Position numbers and translations under genes: made by a program
In this document: in pieces, positions 1 through 5,891 of the stretch
Layout: the number at the start of each line of letters is the position of its first letter
Numbering within the stretch: the stretch's first letter is position 1
DNA from: Streptosporangiaceae bacterium
Lineage (GTDB): Bacteria > Actinomycetota > Actinomycetes > Streptosporangiales > Streptosporangiaceae
Length of the DNA: 11,449 bases
Assembly: GCA_030039095.1 (NCBI GenBank)
Contig: JASHQP010000044.1
Coordinates: forward strand, 1 to 11,449
Reading direction: 5' to 3'
Notes under the pieces: generated by a model
The model's input: the letters and a program-made list of their open reading frames with translations, nothing else
Databases searched by the model: none
What the model was told of the DNA's origin: nothing

Positions 1-341
1 AGCGGCGCCGGAGCGGCCTGCGGGCTGACCACGAACAGGGTCTCGCCGCGCCGTGCCTCCTCGAGCCGGGTCAGGCCGACGCGCAGGTGCGGCGGCGCGC
101 CCGGCGGCGGCGCCCAGCGCACCAGGGTCGGGGACAGGCCCGGGATCCCGGCCAGTTCGCTCTCCTGATCCAGGTGCGCGGCGAGGTGCCAGGGCTCCTC
201 TTCCGGGGTCCCGACGATCAGCAGCCCGCTCGGCGTGCGCGACACCGAGCGGCGCAGCGCCCGGGCGAACGTCCTCGTCTCCTGCAGCCACGAGCTCGGC
301 CCGAGCAGGATGCGCAGGGCCGCCACCTGATCCGCATCCAC
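1..341 (-). CDS. Partial conserved-looking protein of unknown function (C-terminal part outside window)
   Basis: An open minus-strand frame runs from a GTG at 341 off the left edge, giving about 113 residues. I do not recognise the family with certainty. The visible part has a helical N-terminus (VDADQVAALRILLGPSSWLQ), then a strand-like stretch (GLLIVGTPEEEPWHLAAHL) and a Pro-rich segment before LFVVSPQAAPAPL at the edge. No catalytic motif, signal peptide or membrane segment is visible. Support for coding is the consistent G/C third position and the sensible residue composition; the opposite-strand frames here are Arg/Ala/Pro-rich shadows. An in-frame stop at 366-368 limits the start. The GTG sits 6 nt after a TATCAT hexamer, which suggests a leaderless start. 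The gene is divergent from npdG. Confidence 0.6.
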   Translation of the reverse strand, partial: MDADQVAALRILLGPSSWLQETRTFARALRRSVSRTPSGLLIVGTPEEEPWHLAAHLDQESELAGIPGLSPTLVRWAPPPGAPPHLRVGLTRLEEARRGETLFVVSPQAAPAP

Positions 342-347
342 CAGCCC

Positions 348-353
348 ATGATA
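348..353 (-). promoter_or_regulatory. Candidate -10 box of a leaderless promoter for the left-edge gene
   Basis: Read on the minus strand, TATCAT differs from TATAAT at one base. It is followed by 6 nt and then the GTG at 341, so transcription would begin at or next to the start codon. No convincing -35 box is seen 16-18 nt upstream. No Shine-Dalgarno sequence precedes the GTG, which fits a leaderless message. Confidence 0.4.
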
Positions 354-420
354 GTGACGAAATGGCTACGCCGCGCCGGCGAGCGGCCTGCCCGAAGGCC
401 GCTGCGGTGAATCTCGCGTT

Positions 421-462
421 GGGGGGGTGCGAGTTTCGGGGTTTGGGGGGTACGCGGGGGGG
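421..462 (+). promoter_or_regulatory. Putative G-quadruplex motif upstream of npdG
   Basis: Four runs of G lie on the plus strand: 421-427 (7 G), 438-441 (4 G), 445-450 (6 G) and 456-462 (7 G). The loops between them are 10, 3 and 5 nt. Runs of four or more G with short loops fit an extended G-quadruplex definition. The motif is between two divergent starts, 36-77 nt before the npdG ATG. Its last G run is shared with the hairpin at 453-474, so the two structures would compete. Function is inferred only. Confidence 0.45.
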
Positions 463-474
463 CATCCCCCCGCG
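453..474. repeat. Perfect GC inverted repeat (9-bp arms, 4-nt loop)
   Basis: The arm CGCGGGGGG (453-461) is the exact reverse complement of CCCCCCGCG (466-474), with loop GCAT. It lies between divergent genes and has no T-tract, so it is not an ordinary terminator. It ends 11 nt before the putative -10 box of npdG, a position suited to an operator or a DNA-structure element. Confidence 0.6.
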
Positions 475-485
475 GGTCGCGACAC

Positions 486-491
486 TAGGAT
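486..491 (+). promoter_or_regulatory. Candidate -10 box of a leaderless npdG promoter
   Basis: TAGGAT is followed by 6 nt and then the npdG ATG at 498. The G run directly before the ATG (493-497) is too close to serve as a normal Shine-Dalgarno site, so a leaderless transcript is the better reading. No -35 box is recognisable; the place where it would fall is occupied by the GC hairpin. Confidence 0.4.
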
Positions 492-497
492 CGGGGG

Positions 498-1193
498 ATG
501 GCTGGCGCGCAGGTACCGCAGGAAGCAGCAGACGAAGCCGCCGGGCTGACGGTCGGGATTCTGGGCGGAACCGGTGATCAGGGACGCGGCCTGGGCCGCC
601 GGCTGGCCATGGCCGGCAACCGCGTGATCATCGGCTCACGGGACCCCGGGCGCGCCGAAACCGCCGCGGCCTCGATCGGCTCCCCGCCGCAGGTGACCGG
701 GGCGGCCAACGAGGACGCGGCCAGGGCCGCCGACCTGGTGATCGCCGCGATTCCCTGGGACGGTCACGCCGGCCTGCTGGCGCGGCTGGCCGGCCCGCTC
801 GAAGGCAAGATCGTCGTCGACTGCGTGAACTCGATCGGCTTCGACTCCCGCGGCTGCTACCCGATCCCGGTGGCCGAGGGCAGCGCCGCCGAGCAGGCGG
901 CAGCGGTGCTCCCCGGCAGCACGGTCGTCGGCGCGTTCCATCACGTGTCCGCCGTGCTGCTGCTCGATCCCGAGGTCGACAAGATGGACCTGGACGTGCT
1001 CGTGCTCGGTGACGACCGGCACGCCACGGACCTGGTCCAGGCGCTGGCCGAGCGGATACCGGGGATGCGCGGCGTCTACGCCGGCCGGCTCCGCAACTGC
1101 GGCCAGGTGGAGGCGCTCACCGCCAACCTGGTCTCGATCAACCGCCGGTACAAGGCGCACGCCGGACTGCGGATCACCGACATCGGGCCGTAA
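498..1193 (+). CDS. npdG: NADPH-dependent F420 reductase (F420H2:NADP+ oxidoreductase)
   Basis: The 231-residue product matches the NpdG/Fno family, which moves hydride between NADP(H) and the deazaflavin coenzyme F420 in the cytoplasm. A Rossmann fold opens the protein: strand LTVGILGGTGDQG with the glycine-rich loop at 23-29, then GSRDP at 46-50, whose Ser/Arg read out the NADP 2'-phosphate. VIAAIPWDG (81-89) and VVDCVNSIG (106-114) follow, as usual in the family. The C-terminal part with RNCGQVEALTANLVSINRRYK (199-219) is typical of NpdG. The length is close to the family norm, with about 16 extra N-terminal residues. The ATG at 498 is supported by the TAGGAT box 6 nt upstream; a start nearer residue 17 cannot be excluded. 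The gene converges on panB with a 39-nt gap. Its presence implies that the host makes F420. Confidence 0.9.
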   Translation: MAGAQVPQEAADEAAGLTVGILGGTGDQGRGLGRRLAMAGNRVIIGSRDPGRAETAAASIGSPPQVTGAANEDAARAADLVIAAIPWDGHAGLLARLAGPLEGKIVVDCVNSIGFDSRGCYPIPVAEGSAAEQAAAVLPGSTVVGAFHHVSAVLLLDPEVDKMDLDVLVLGDDRHATDLVQALAERIPGMRGVYAGRLRNCGQVEALTANLVSINRRYKAHAGLRITDIGP

Positions 1194-1215
1194 CGCGACG
1201 ACGCGGCCCGCCCGG

Positions 1216-1232
1216 CCCGGCGGCCACCCGGG
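1216..1232. terminator. Weak candidate bidirectional terminator between npdG and panB
   Basis: CCCGG (1216-1220) and CCGGG (1228-1232) can pair around a 7-nt loop in the 39-nt gap between the two convergent stop codons. The stem is only 5 bp and there is no T-tract. Position is the main argument. Confidence 0.2.
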
Positions 1233-2111
1233 TCAGCGGTAGGAGTACTCCGCGGTCGGGAAGGCGCCGCCCACGACGTCCTCGGCGAACGAGCGCGCGG
1301 CGCTGCCGAGCACGCCAGCGAGATCGGCGTACTTCTTCACGAACTTGGCGGTCCGCGTCGACAGCCCCGCCATGTCCTGCCACACCAGGACCTGGGCGTC
1401 GCACTCGGGCCCGGCGCCGATGCCGATCGTTGGGATCGACAGGCTGGCGGTCACCCGGGCGGCCAGTTCGGCCGGCACCGCCTCGAGCACGCACGCGAAC
1501 GCCCCGGCGGCCTGCATCGCCTTGGCGTCGTGCAGCAGCCGCTCGCCGTCCTCGCCGCGGCCCTGCACCCGGTACCCGCCGAACGCGTTGACCGACTGCG
1601 GCGTCAGGCCCAGGTGGGCCATCACCGGTATGCCGGCCGCCACGAGGTCCTCCACCTGGCGGAGCACTCGCTGGCCGCCCTCCAGCTTGACGGCGTGCGC
1701 CCCCGCCTCCTTGAGGAACCGCGTCGCCGCGGCGAGCGCCGCCTCCGGCGACCCCTGGTAGGAACCGAACGGCAGGTCGGCCACGACCATGGCCCGGCTG
1801 GTGCCGCGGACCACCGCGGCGGTGAGCGGGATCAGGTCATCGACGGTGACCGGGATCGTGGTGTCGTGCCCGAACACGACCATCCCGGCCGAGTCGCCGA
1901 CCAGCAGCACCGGGATGCCGGCCTCGTCGAACACCCGCGCGGTCAGCGCGTCGTACGCGGTGAGCATCGGCCACTTCTCGCCGCGCGCCTTGGCCGCGGC
2001 GATGTCCCTGACCGTGACCCGCCGCTGTGCGCGGCCTCCGTACAGCGGCTCCGGCGCCGTGGTCCGCGCTCCGGTCGCGGCCATGCCTGAACCACCTGCC
2101 TGTGCAGTCAT
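1233..2111 (-). CDS. panB: 3-methyl-2-oxobutanoate hydroxymethyltransferase (ketopantoate hydroxymethyltransferase)
   Basis: PanB transfers a hydroxymethyl group from 5,10-methylene-tetrahydrofolate to 2-oxoisovalerate, giving ketopantoate, the first committed step to pantothenate and coenzyme A. The 292-residue product is a complete (beta/alpha)8 barrel. Family hallmarks are [17 protein letters not shown] (49-65), VGDS with metal-ligand Asp73, ADLPFGSY with Asp112, KLEGG with Glu144, AHLGLTPQ (165-172), LEAVP with Glu210 as the likely catalytic base, and IGIGAG (229-234). The protein ends in FPTAEYSY, as many actinobacterial PanB do. The first 25 or so residues are a variable extension. The ATG at 2111 is preceded at 5-nt spacing by a strong GGAGGT, so unlike its neighbours this gene has a normal leader. 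It is divergent from the hydrolase gene at 2219. Confidence 0.96.
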   Translation of the reverse strand: MTAQAGGSGMAATGARTTAPEPLYGGRAQRRVTVRDIAAAKARGEKWPMLTAYDALTARVFDEAGIPVLLVGDSAGMVVFGHDTTIPVTVDDLIPLTAAVVRGTSRAMVVADLPFGSYQGSPEAALAAATRFLKEAGAHAVKLEGGQRVLRQVEDLVAAGIPVMAHLGLTPQSVNAFGGYRVQGRGEDGERLLHDAKAMQAAGAFACVLEAVPAELAARVTASLSIPTIGIGAGPECDAQVLVWQDMAGLSTRTAKFVKKYADLAGVLGSAARSFAEDVVGGAFPTAEYSYR

Positions 2112-2116
2112 CTAGG

Positions 2117-2122
2117 ACCTCC
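2117..2122 (-). promoter_or_regulatory. Shine-Dalgarno site of panB
   Basis: On the minus strand GGAGGT lies 5 nt before the panB ATG at 2111. It fixes this start over the later in-frame ATG at residue 10. Just upstream, 2125-2134 is a perfect 10-bp palindrome, GCCTCGAGGC, that could form part of a leader stem or an operator. Confidence 0.7.
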
Positions 2123-2205
2123 ATGCCTCGAGGCGCCCCATCGGCGTACCCGGACACATCGATCATCGCACGTCAGTGGCGGGTGAGGACAGGGCCGGGC
2201 TTCGG

Positions 2206-2211
2206 TATCGT
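2206..2211 (+). promoter_or_regulatory. Candidate -10 box of a leaderless promoter for the MBL-fold gene
   Basis: TATCGT is followed by 7 nt and then the ATG at 2219. There is no Shine-Dalgarno site in between. No clear -35 box is seen. The same spacing at other starts in the window supports the reading. Confidence 0.35.
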
Positions 2212-2218
2212 CGGGTAC

Positions 2219-2860
2219 ATGCGGCTGACCAAGCTTGGGCACTCCTGCGTCCGGCTCGAGAAGGACGGGGCGACGCTGGTGATCGACCCCGGCGGCTGGA
2301 GCGACCCCGCCGGGGCGCTGCCCGGCGCCAGCGCGGTCCTGATCACCCACGAGCACCCCGACCACCTGGACGCCGGTGCCGTGCGGGCCGCGATGGCCGG
2401 CGAGCCGGGCCTGGAACTGTGGGCAAACGCCTCGGTCGCGGAGCAGTTCCGCGACTTCGGCACCCGGGTGCACGCCGTCGACCACGGCGACGCGTTCACC
2501 GCCGCAGGATTCGATGTGCACGTCTACGGCCACGACCACGCGCAGATCTATCGCGAGATCCCGATCGTCGCCAACACGGGGTTCGCCGTGGACGGCGAGG
2601 TCTTCCACCCGGGCGACGCGCTCACCGTTCCCGAGGACCGGGTGCCGACCCTGCTGCTGCCGATCGTCGCGCCGTGGCTGAAGACCGCCGAGATGATCGA
2701 CTACGCCCGCGAGATTGGCCCGCGGCGCGCGTACGCGATTCACGACGCGGTCCTGAACGAGAACGGCATCGGGCTGTGGCAGCGGATGATGCAGGTCGCC
2801 GCCCAGCCCAGCGGGGCGACGTTCTCCCGGCTGGAGCCGGGCACCACGGTGGACCTCTAG
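2219..2860 (+). CDS. UlaG-like metallo-beta-lactamase-fold metal-dependent hydrolase
   Basis: The 213-residue cytoplasmic protein has the metallo-beta-lactamase fold of the UlaG-like group (COG2220). The start is MRLTKLGHSCVRLE, typical of the group, with His8. The metal motif THEHPDH is at 43-49 (His44, His46, Asp48, His49). Further likely ligands or active-site residues are in GHDH (104-107), FHPGD (129-133) and IHD (His175, Asp176). The frame stays open upstream to 2027, but that stretch overlaps panB and has no homology-like content, so I place the start at the ATG at 2219. The natural substrate is unknown; phosphoesterase, lactonase or nuclease-like activity cannot be told apart from sequence. 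Its stop overlaps that of nadE. It is divergent from panB with a 107-nt gap. Confidence 0.85.
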   Translation: MRLTKLGHSCVRLEKDGATLVIDPGGWSDPAGALPGASAVLITHEHPDHLDAGAVRAAMAGEPGLELWANASVAEQFRDFGTRVHAVDHGDAFTAAGFDVHVYGHDHAQIYREIPIVANTGFAVDGEVFHPGDALTVPEDRVPTLLLPIVAPWLKTAEMIDYAREIGPRRAYAIHDAVLNENGIGLWQRMMQVAAQPSGATFSRLEPGTTVDL

Positions 2861-4662
2861 CCGGGTGGCTCGCTGAGCGGCTCACGCCACCGGCTGGTGA
2901 TCGGCAGCCGGCGGTCCCTGCCGAAGTTCTTCGGCGTGATCTTCGGGCCCGGGGGGTACTGCCTGCGCTTGTACTCCGCGCGGTCCACCATGCGGATCAC
3001 GCGCTCGACCAGCGCAGGGTCGTGGCCGGCCGCCACCAGCCCGGCGGCGCCCTTGTCGTGCTCCACGTACCCCTCGAGGATCGCGTCGAGCTCCGCGTAG
3101 TCGGGCAGCGTGTCGCTGTCCATCTGGCCGGGCGCCAGCTCGGCGCTCGGCGGCTTGGTGATCGAGTTCTCCGGGATCGGCGGGGTCTCGCCGCGGCTCT
3201 CGGCCTCGCTGTTGCGCCACCGGGAAAGCTCCCAGACCAGCGTCTTCAGCACGTCCTTGATCGGCCCGAAGCCGCCGGCCGAATCGCCGTAGAGGGTGGA
3301 GTAGCCGGTGGCCAGCTCGCTCTTGTTGCCCGTGGTCAGGGCCAGGTGACCCTCGGCGTTGGACAGCGACATGAGGATCATGCCGCGGATCCTGGCCTGC
3401 AGGTTCTCCGCGGCCAGGCCGGACAGGTCGAGTTCCGCCTCGAACGCGTCGACCATGGACCGGATCGGCACGGTCCTGGCGTGCAGGCCCTGCCGCTTGG
3501 CCAGGTCCTCCGCGTCGGTGACCGAGTGGTCCGAGGAGTAGCGGCTCGGCATCAGCACCACGTGCACCTTGTCCGGGCCGACCGCGTCCGCGGCGATCGT
3601 CGCGGTCAGCGCGGAGTCGATGCCCCCGGACAGCGCGAGGATCACCGAGCCGAAGCCGTTCTTGGCGACGTAGTCTCGCACGCCGAGGACCAGGGCCGCG
3701 TAGACCTCGGCCGGGTCGGACAGCCGCGGCCAGGTGGTGCGCGGCTTCTGCCGGTCCAGCCGGCCCGCCCCGGCCCTGGCGGGCAGCTCCAGGCGCCTGA
3801 TCGTGATCATCGAGCCGTCGCGCGCGTCGACCGGGGTGTCCGACGGGCACGGCGAGGCGACCGCCACCGGCAGGTCCAGATCGGCGACGACCAGTTCCTC
3901 CTCGAACTGCGGGCCCCTGGCCAGCAGCTCGCCCGCGGCGTCGACGATGATCGAGTCGCCGTCGAAGACCAGCTCGTCCTGGCCGCCCACCATGTTCACG
4001 TAGGCCAGCGTGGCCCCGGCCTCGGCGGCGCGGCGCTGCACCAGATCCAGGCGTGTGTCGTCCTTGCCGCGCTCGTACGGCGAGGCGTTGGGCACCGCGA
4101 GCAGGCCCGCGCCCGCCGCGCGGCAGACCGCGACCGGCCCGCCGTCCTGCCACAGGTCCTCGCAGATCGCGATCGCGACGTCGACCAGGCCGCCGTCGTC
4201 CGCCTGCATCCGGATCACCGGCATGACATCGCCCGGCACGAAGTACCGGTACTCGTCGAAGACCCCGTAGTTCGGCAGGTGGTGCTTGGCCGACCGCACG
4301 ACGACCGCGCCGTCGTACAGCAGCGCGGCGGCGTCGAGCGGCGCCCCGGCCGGCACGCCGACCCGCTGCCGCATGCCGCTCACGCGGTCCAGGTACCCGG
4401 TCACCACGGCAATCCCGCCGAGCCCCTCGGCGGCGAGCCGCTCCGCGACCGCGTCCAGCGCGGAGATCGAGGCCTCGACGAACGACGCGCGCAGCGCCAG
4501 GTCCTCGACCGGGTAGCCGGTCAGCATCATCTCCGGGAACACCACGAGCCTGGCGCCCTGGCCGGCGGCGCGCCTGGTCCACTCGACGATGAGGTCCGCG
4601 TTTCCGGCCAGGTCCCCGACGGTGGCGTTGACCTGGGCAAGGGCTATGCGCATCTGGGGCAC
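2857..4662 (-). CDS. nadE: Glutamine-dependent NAD+ synthase
   Basis: This two-domain enzyme makes NAD+ from deamido-NAD+, ATP and glutamine, the last step of NAD+ synthesis. Counting from the GTG at 4662 (601 residues), the N-terminal nitrilase-type glutaminase holds the Glu-Lys-Cys triad: Glu44 in FPEMMLTGYP, Lys126 in KHHLPNYGVFDEYRYF and Cys167 in ICEDLW. The C-terminal synthetase domain has the ATP-binding P-loop LSGGIDSA near 344-351, then VVLMPSRYSS (368-377), LTTGNKSELATGYSTLYGD (442-460) and the C-terminal KRRQYPPGPKITPKNFGRDRRLPI. The start is uncertain: GTG 4668, GTG 4662 and ATG 4653 are all in frame. I prefer 4662 because it lies 6 nt after TAAGCT and gives an (M)PQ-type N-terminus like related proteins I recall. 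It lies 42 nt after the SIS gene on the same strand, so read-through is possible. Confidence 0.95.
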   Translation of the reverse strand: MPQMRIALAQVNATVGDLAGNADLIVEWTRRAAGQGARLVVFPEMMLTGYPVEDLALRASFVEASISALDAVAERLAAEGLGGIAVVTGYLDRVSGMRQRVGVPAGAPLDAAALLYDGAVVVRSAKHHLPNYGVFDEYRYFVPGDVMPVIRMQADDGGLVDVAIAICEDLWQDGGPVAVCRAAGAGLLAVPNASPYERGKDDTRLDLVQRRAAEAGATLAYVNMVGGQDELVFDGDSIIVDAAGELLARGPQFEEELVVADLDLPVAVASPCPSDTPVDARDGSMITIRRLELPARAGAGRLDRQKPRTTWPRLSDPAEVYAALVLGVRDYVAKNGFGSVILALSGGIDSALTATIAADAVGPDKVHVVLMPSRYSSDHSVTDAEDLAKRQGLHARTVPIRSMVDAFEAELDLSGLAAENLQARIRGMILMSLSNAEGHLALTTGNKSELATGYSTLYGDSAGGFGPIKDVLKTLVWELSRWRNSEAESRGETPPIPENSITKPPSAELAPGQMDSDTLPDYAELDAILEGYVEHDKGAAGLVAAGHDPALVERVIRMVDRAEYKRRQYPPGPKITPKNFGRDRRLPITSRWREPLSEPPG

Positions 4663-4668
4663 CCGCAC

Positions 4669-4674
4669 AGCTTA
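4669..4674 (-). promoter_or_regulatory. Candidate -10 box of a leaderless nadE promoter
   Basis: On the minus strand TAAGCT is followed by 6 nt and then GTG at 4662. No Shine-Dalgarno site precedes any of the three possible nadE starts at useful spacing. The -35 region is pure GC-rich sequence without a clear box. Confidence 0.35.
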
Positions 4675-4704
4675 GCCGCGTACGCCTCCCGGGCGGCGGC
4701 CCGA

Positions 4705-5733
4705 TCACAGCGTGGTCGTGACCTTGCCGATCTGCCGGAACGCTCCGGGTTCCAGGCCGCGCCGCTGCGCGAGCAGCACGCTGAGCAGCTGGAACGGCAC
4801 GATCTCGGCGATCGGGCGGGTCTCGTCCGCGCGCACCTCGGGCATCCAGGGACCGGGGCCATGGCCCGCCGCCAGCCGAACCACGTTGGCGCCGACCGCG
4901 GACAGATCGGCCGCCAGCCGGTCGTTGGGGACCGCGTCGGCCGCCGTCCCCGGCAAGACGATCACGCACGTGCTGCCGTCGGCCATCTCCAGCGGGCCGT
5001 GCCGGAACTGCGGGGCGCTCATCGCCTCGAGGGGCGTCTTCGCCGCTTCCTTGACGATCAGCGCGCCGGTGCGCGCGGCGGCGAGCGAAGCGCCCCTGCC
5101 GACCGTGAACAGGATGTCCTGGCTGACCGCGGCGTCCCACGCGGCCAGGTGGTCATCCCACTCCTTCAGGTAGCCGGCCAGCCTGCCCGGCATCTCGCAG
5201 ACGTCGCGCGGCACCGGCCGGCCGAGCGCGGCCTCGGTGGCCATCAGGTGCGCGGCGAGGCTGTTGAGGTAGCTGCGGGTGCCGACGGTGTGCTCCTCCC
5301 CGGAGCAGAGCTCGATCACCGCGTCCGATGCGGCCGCCAGCCGGCCCGCCACGTCGTTCGTGACGGCGAGGATGGCCCGCGGCCGGGGGGAGGAGGCCAG
5401 CAGCGGCGCGATCTCGGCGGACCGCCCGGACTGCGAGGTCACCCACAGCAGGCTGTCGGCCGTGATCAGCCCGCCCGCGTCGGACAGCAGTTCCGCGGCC
5501 TCGATGCACCAGACCGGGACGCCCGCCGCCGCGAGCGCCAGGAAACCGGGGTACAGCGCGTGCAGTGACGCCCCCATGCCGGTCATGATCACCCGGTCGA
5601 AGCTGGGCAGGCGCTGCAGCAGCGCCAGGGCCGGCTCCGGCAGCCCGTGGTCGAGCAGCCGCTGGAGAGCCTCGGGCTGGCTTCGGATGTCCGCTATGTA
5701 CGGCGGGGTCACGGACCCGGAGAGGCTTGTCAC
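4705..5733 (-). CDS. Double-SIS-domain sugar-phosphate isomerase/deaminase (GlmS-like, no glutaminase domain)
   Basis: The 342-residue protein has two SIS domains and resembles the isomerase half of glucosamine-6-phosphate synthase (GlmS). It lacks the N-terminal glutaminase, as in AgaS and NagB-II type amino-sugar-phosphate deaminases. The first domain has TGMGAS (51-56), SQSGRSAE (100-107) and VTNDVAGRLA (124-133). EEHTVGTRSYLNSLAA follows. The second domain has GRG (212-214), VKEAAKTPLEAM with Glu229, and FRHGPLE with His245. The C-terminus is GKVTTTL with Lys337. By spacing these match E. coli GlmS Glu488, His504 and Lys603. Ile226 stands where GlmS has Lys485. The GTG start lies 7 nt after a TAGAGT box. 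The gene is divergent from the ROK kinase operon, which suggests that it acts on the phosphorylated sugar: ketose-phosphate formation with or without ammonia release. The exact substrate is unknown. Confidence 0.87.
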   Translation of the reverse strand: MTSLSGSVTPPYIADIRSQPEALQRLLDHGLPEPALALLQRLPSFDRVIMTGMGASLHALYPGFLALAAAGVPVWCIEAAELLSDAGGLITADSLLWVTSQSGRSAEIAPLLASSPRPRAILAVTNDVAGRLAAASDAVIELCSGEEHTVGTRSYLNSLAAHLMATEAALGRPVPRDVCEMPGRLAGYLKEWDDHLAAWDAAVSQDILFTVGRGASLAAARTGALIVKEAAKTPLEAMSAPQFRHGPLEMADGSTCVIVLPGTAADAVPNDRLAADLSAVGANVVRLAAGHGPGPWMPEVRADETRPIAEIVPFQLLSVLLAQRRGLEPGAFRQIGKVTTTL

Positions 5734-5740
5734 GGGCCGG

Positions 5741-5746
5741 ACTCTA
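5741..5746 (-). promoter_or_regulatory. Candidate -10 box of a leaderless promoter for the SIS gene
   Basis: On the minus strand TAGAGT is followed by 7 nt and then the GTG at 5733. A possible -35 box, TTGATT, is the complement of 5762-5767, which gives a short 15-nt spacer; TGGTTG at 5764-5769 would give 17 nt. The spacer contains the imperfect palindrome ACAGATAACTGT (5747-5758), a possible operator. Confidence 0.4.
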
Positions 5747-5764
5747 ACAGATAACTGTGCGAAT

Positions 5765-5791
5765 CAACCAGTTGACGTGGTTGTTCTGAAC
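5765..5791. promoter_or_regulatory. Operator-like inverted repeats in the SIS/ROK divergent promoter region
   Basis: CAACCA (5765-5770) and TGGTTG (5778-5783) are exact inverted repeats around 7 nt and flank the ROK -35 box. Directly next to them GTTCTGAAC (5783-5791) is a 9-bp palindrome with one central base, inside the -35/-10 spacer. A repressor bound here would block the ROK promoter and could also affect the SIS promoter. The DeoR-family protein encoded by the second gene of the operon is the obvious candidate. Binding is inferred. Confidence 0.4.
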
Positions 5792-5801
5792 GCCCTATAT
5801 T
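5772..5801 (+). promoter_or_regulatory. Sigma-70-type promoter of the ROK/DeoR/ABC operon
   Basis: A -35 box TTGACG (5772-5777) is separated by 18 nt from a -10 box TATATT (5796-5801). Both are close to consensus and stand out in this GC-rich DNA. Transcription would start near 5808, giving a leader of about 84 nt before the kinase ATG at 5892. It is the best promoter in the window. Confidence 0.65.
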
Positions 5802-5891
5802 CCCCTCGTGGCCGCGCCTGGAGGGTATTCACAGATTGACGGGTTCCTCCCGCGCCGCCTTCGCCTGCTGCAGCACGGCCCGAGCTGAACC

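Noticed and set aside
2027..2218. Upstream extension of the MBL-fold protein
   Set aside because: The extension overlaps the 5' end of panB and its Shine-Dalgarno region. The ATG at 2219 gives the standard N-terminus of the family.
2882..5140. A 752-codon open frame on the minus strand
   Set aside because: It is a shifted frame of nadE and the 3' part of the SIS gene, again Arg/Gly-rich without any motif.
2176..5568. A 1130-codon open frame on the plus strand
   Set aside because: It runs antisense through nadE and the SIS gene and has a low-complexity Arg/Gly/Ala/Pro-rich product. Long antisense frames are expected opposite GC-rich genes; nadE and SIS have clear motifs.
5765..5783. A DasR-type (dre) amino-sugar operator
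   Set aside because: The repeat does not match the dre pattern built around TGGTCTAGACCA as I know it. A DeoR-type operator is the simpler view.
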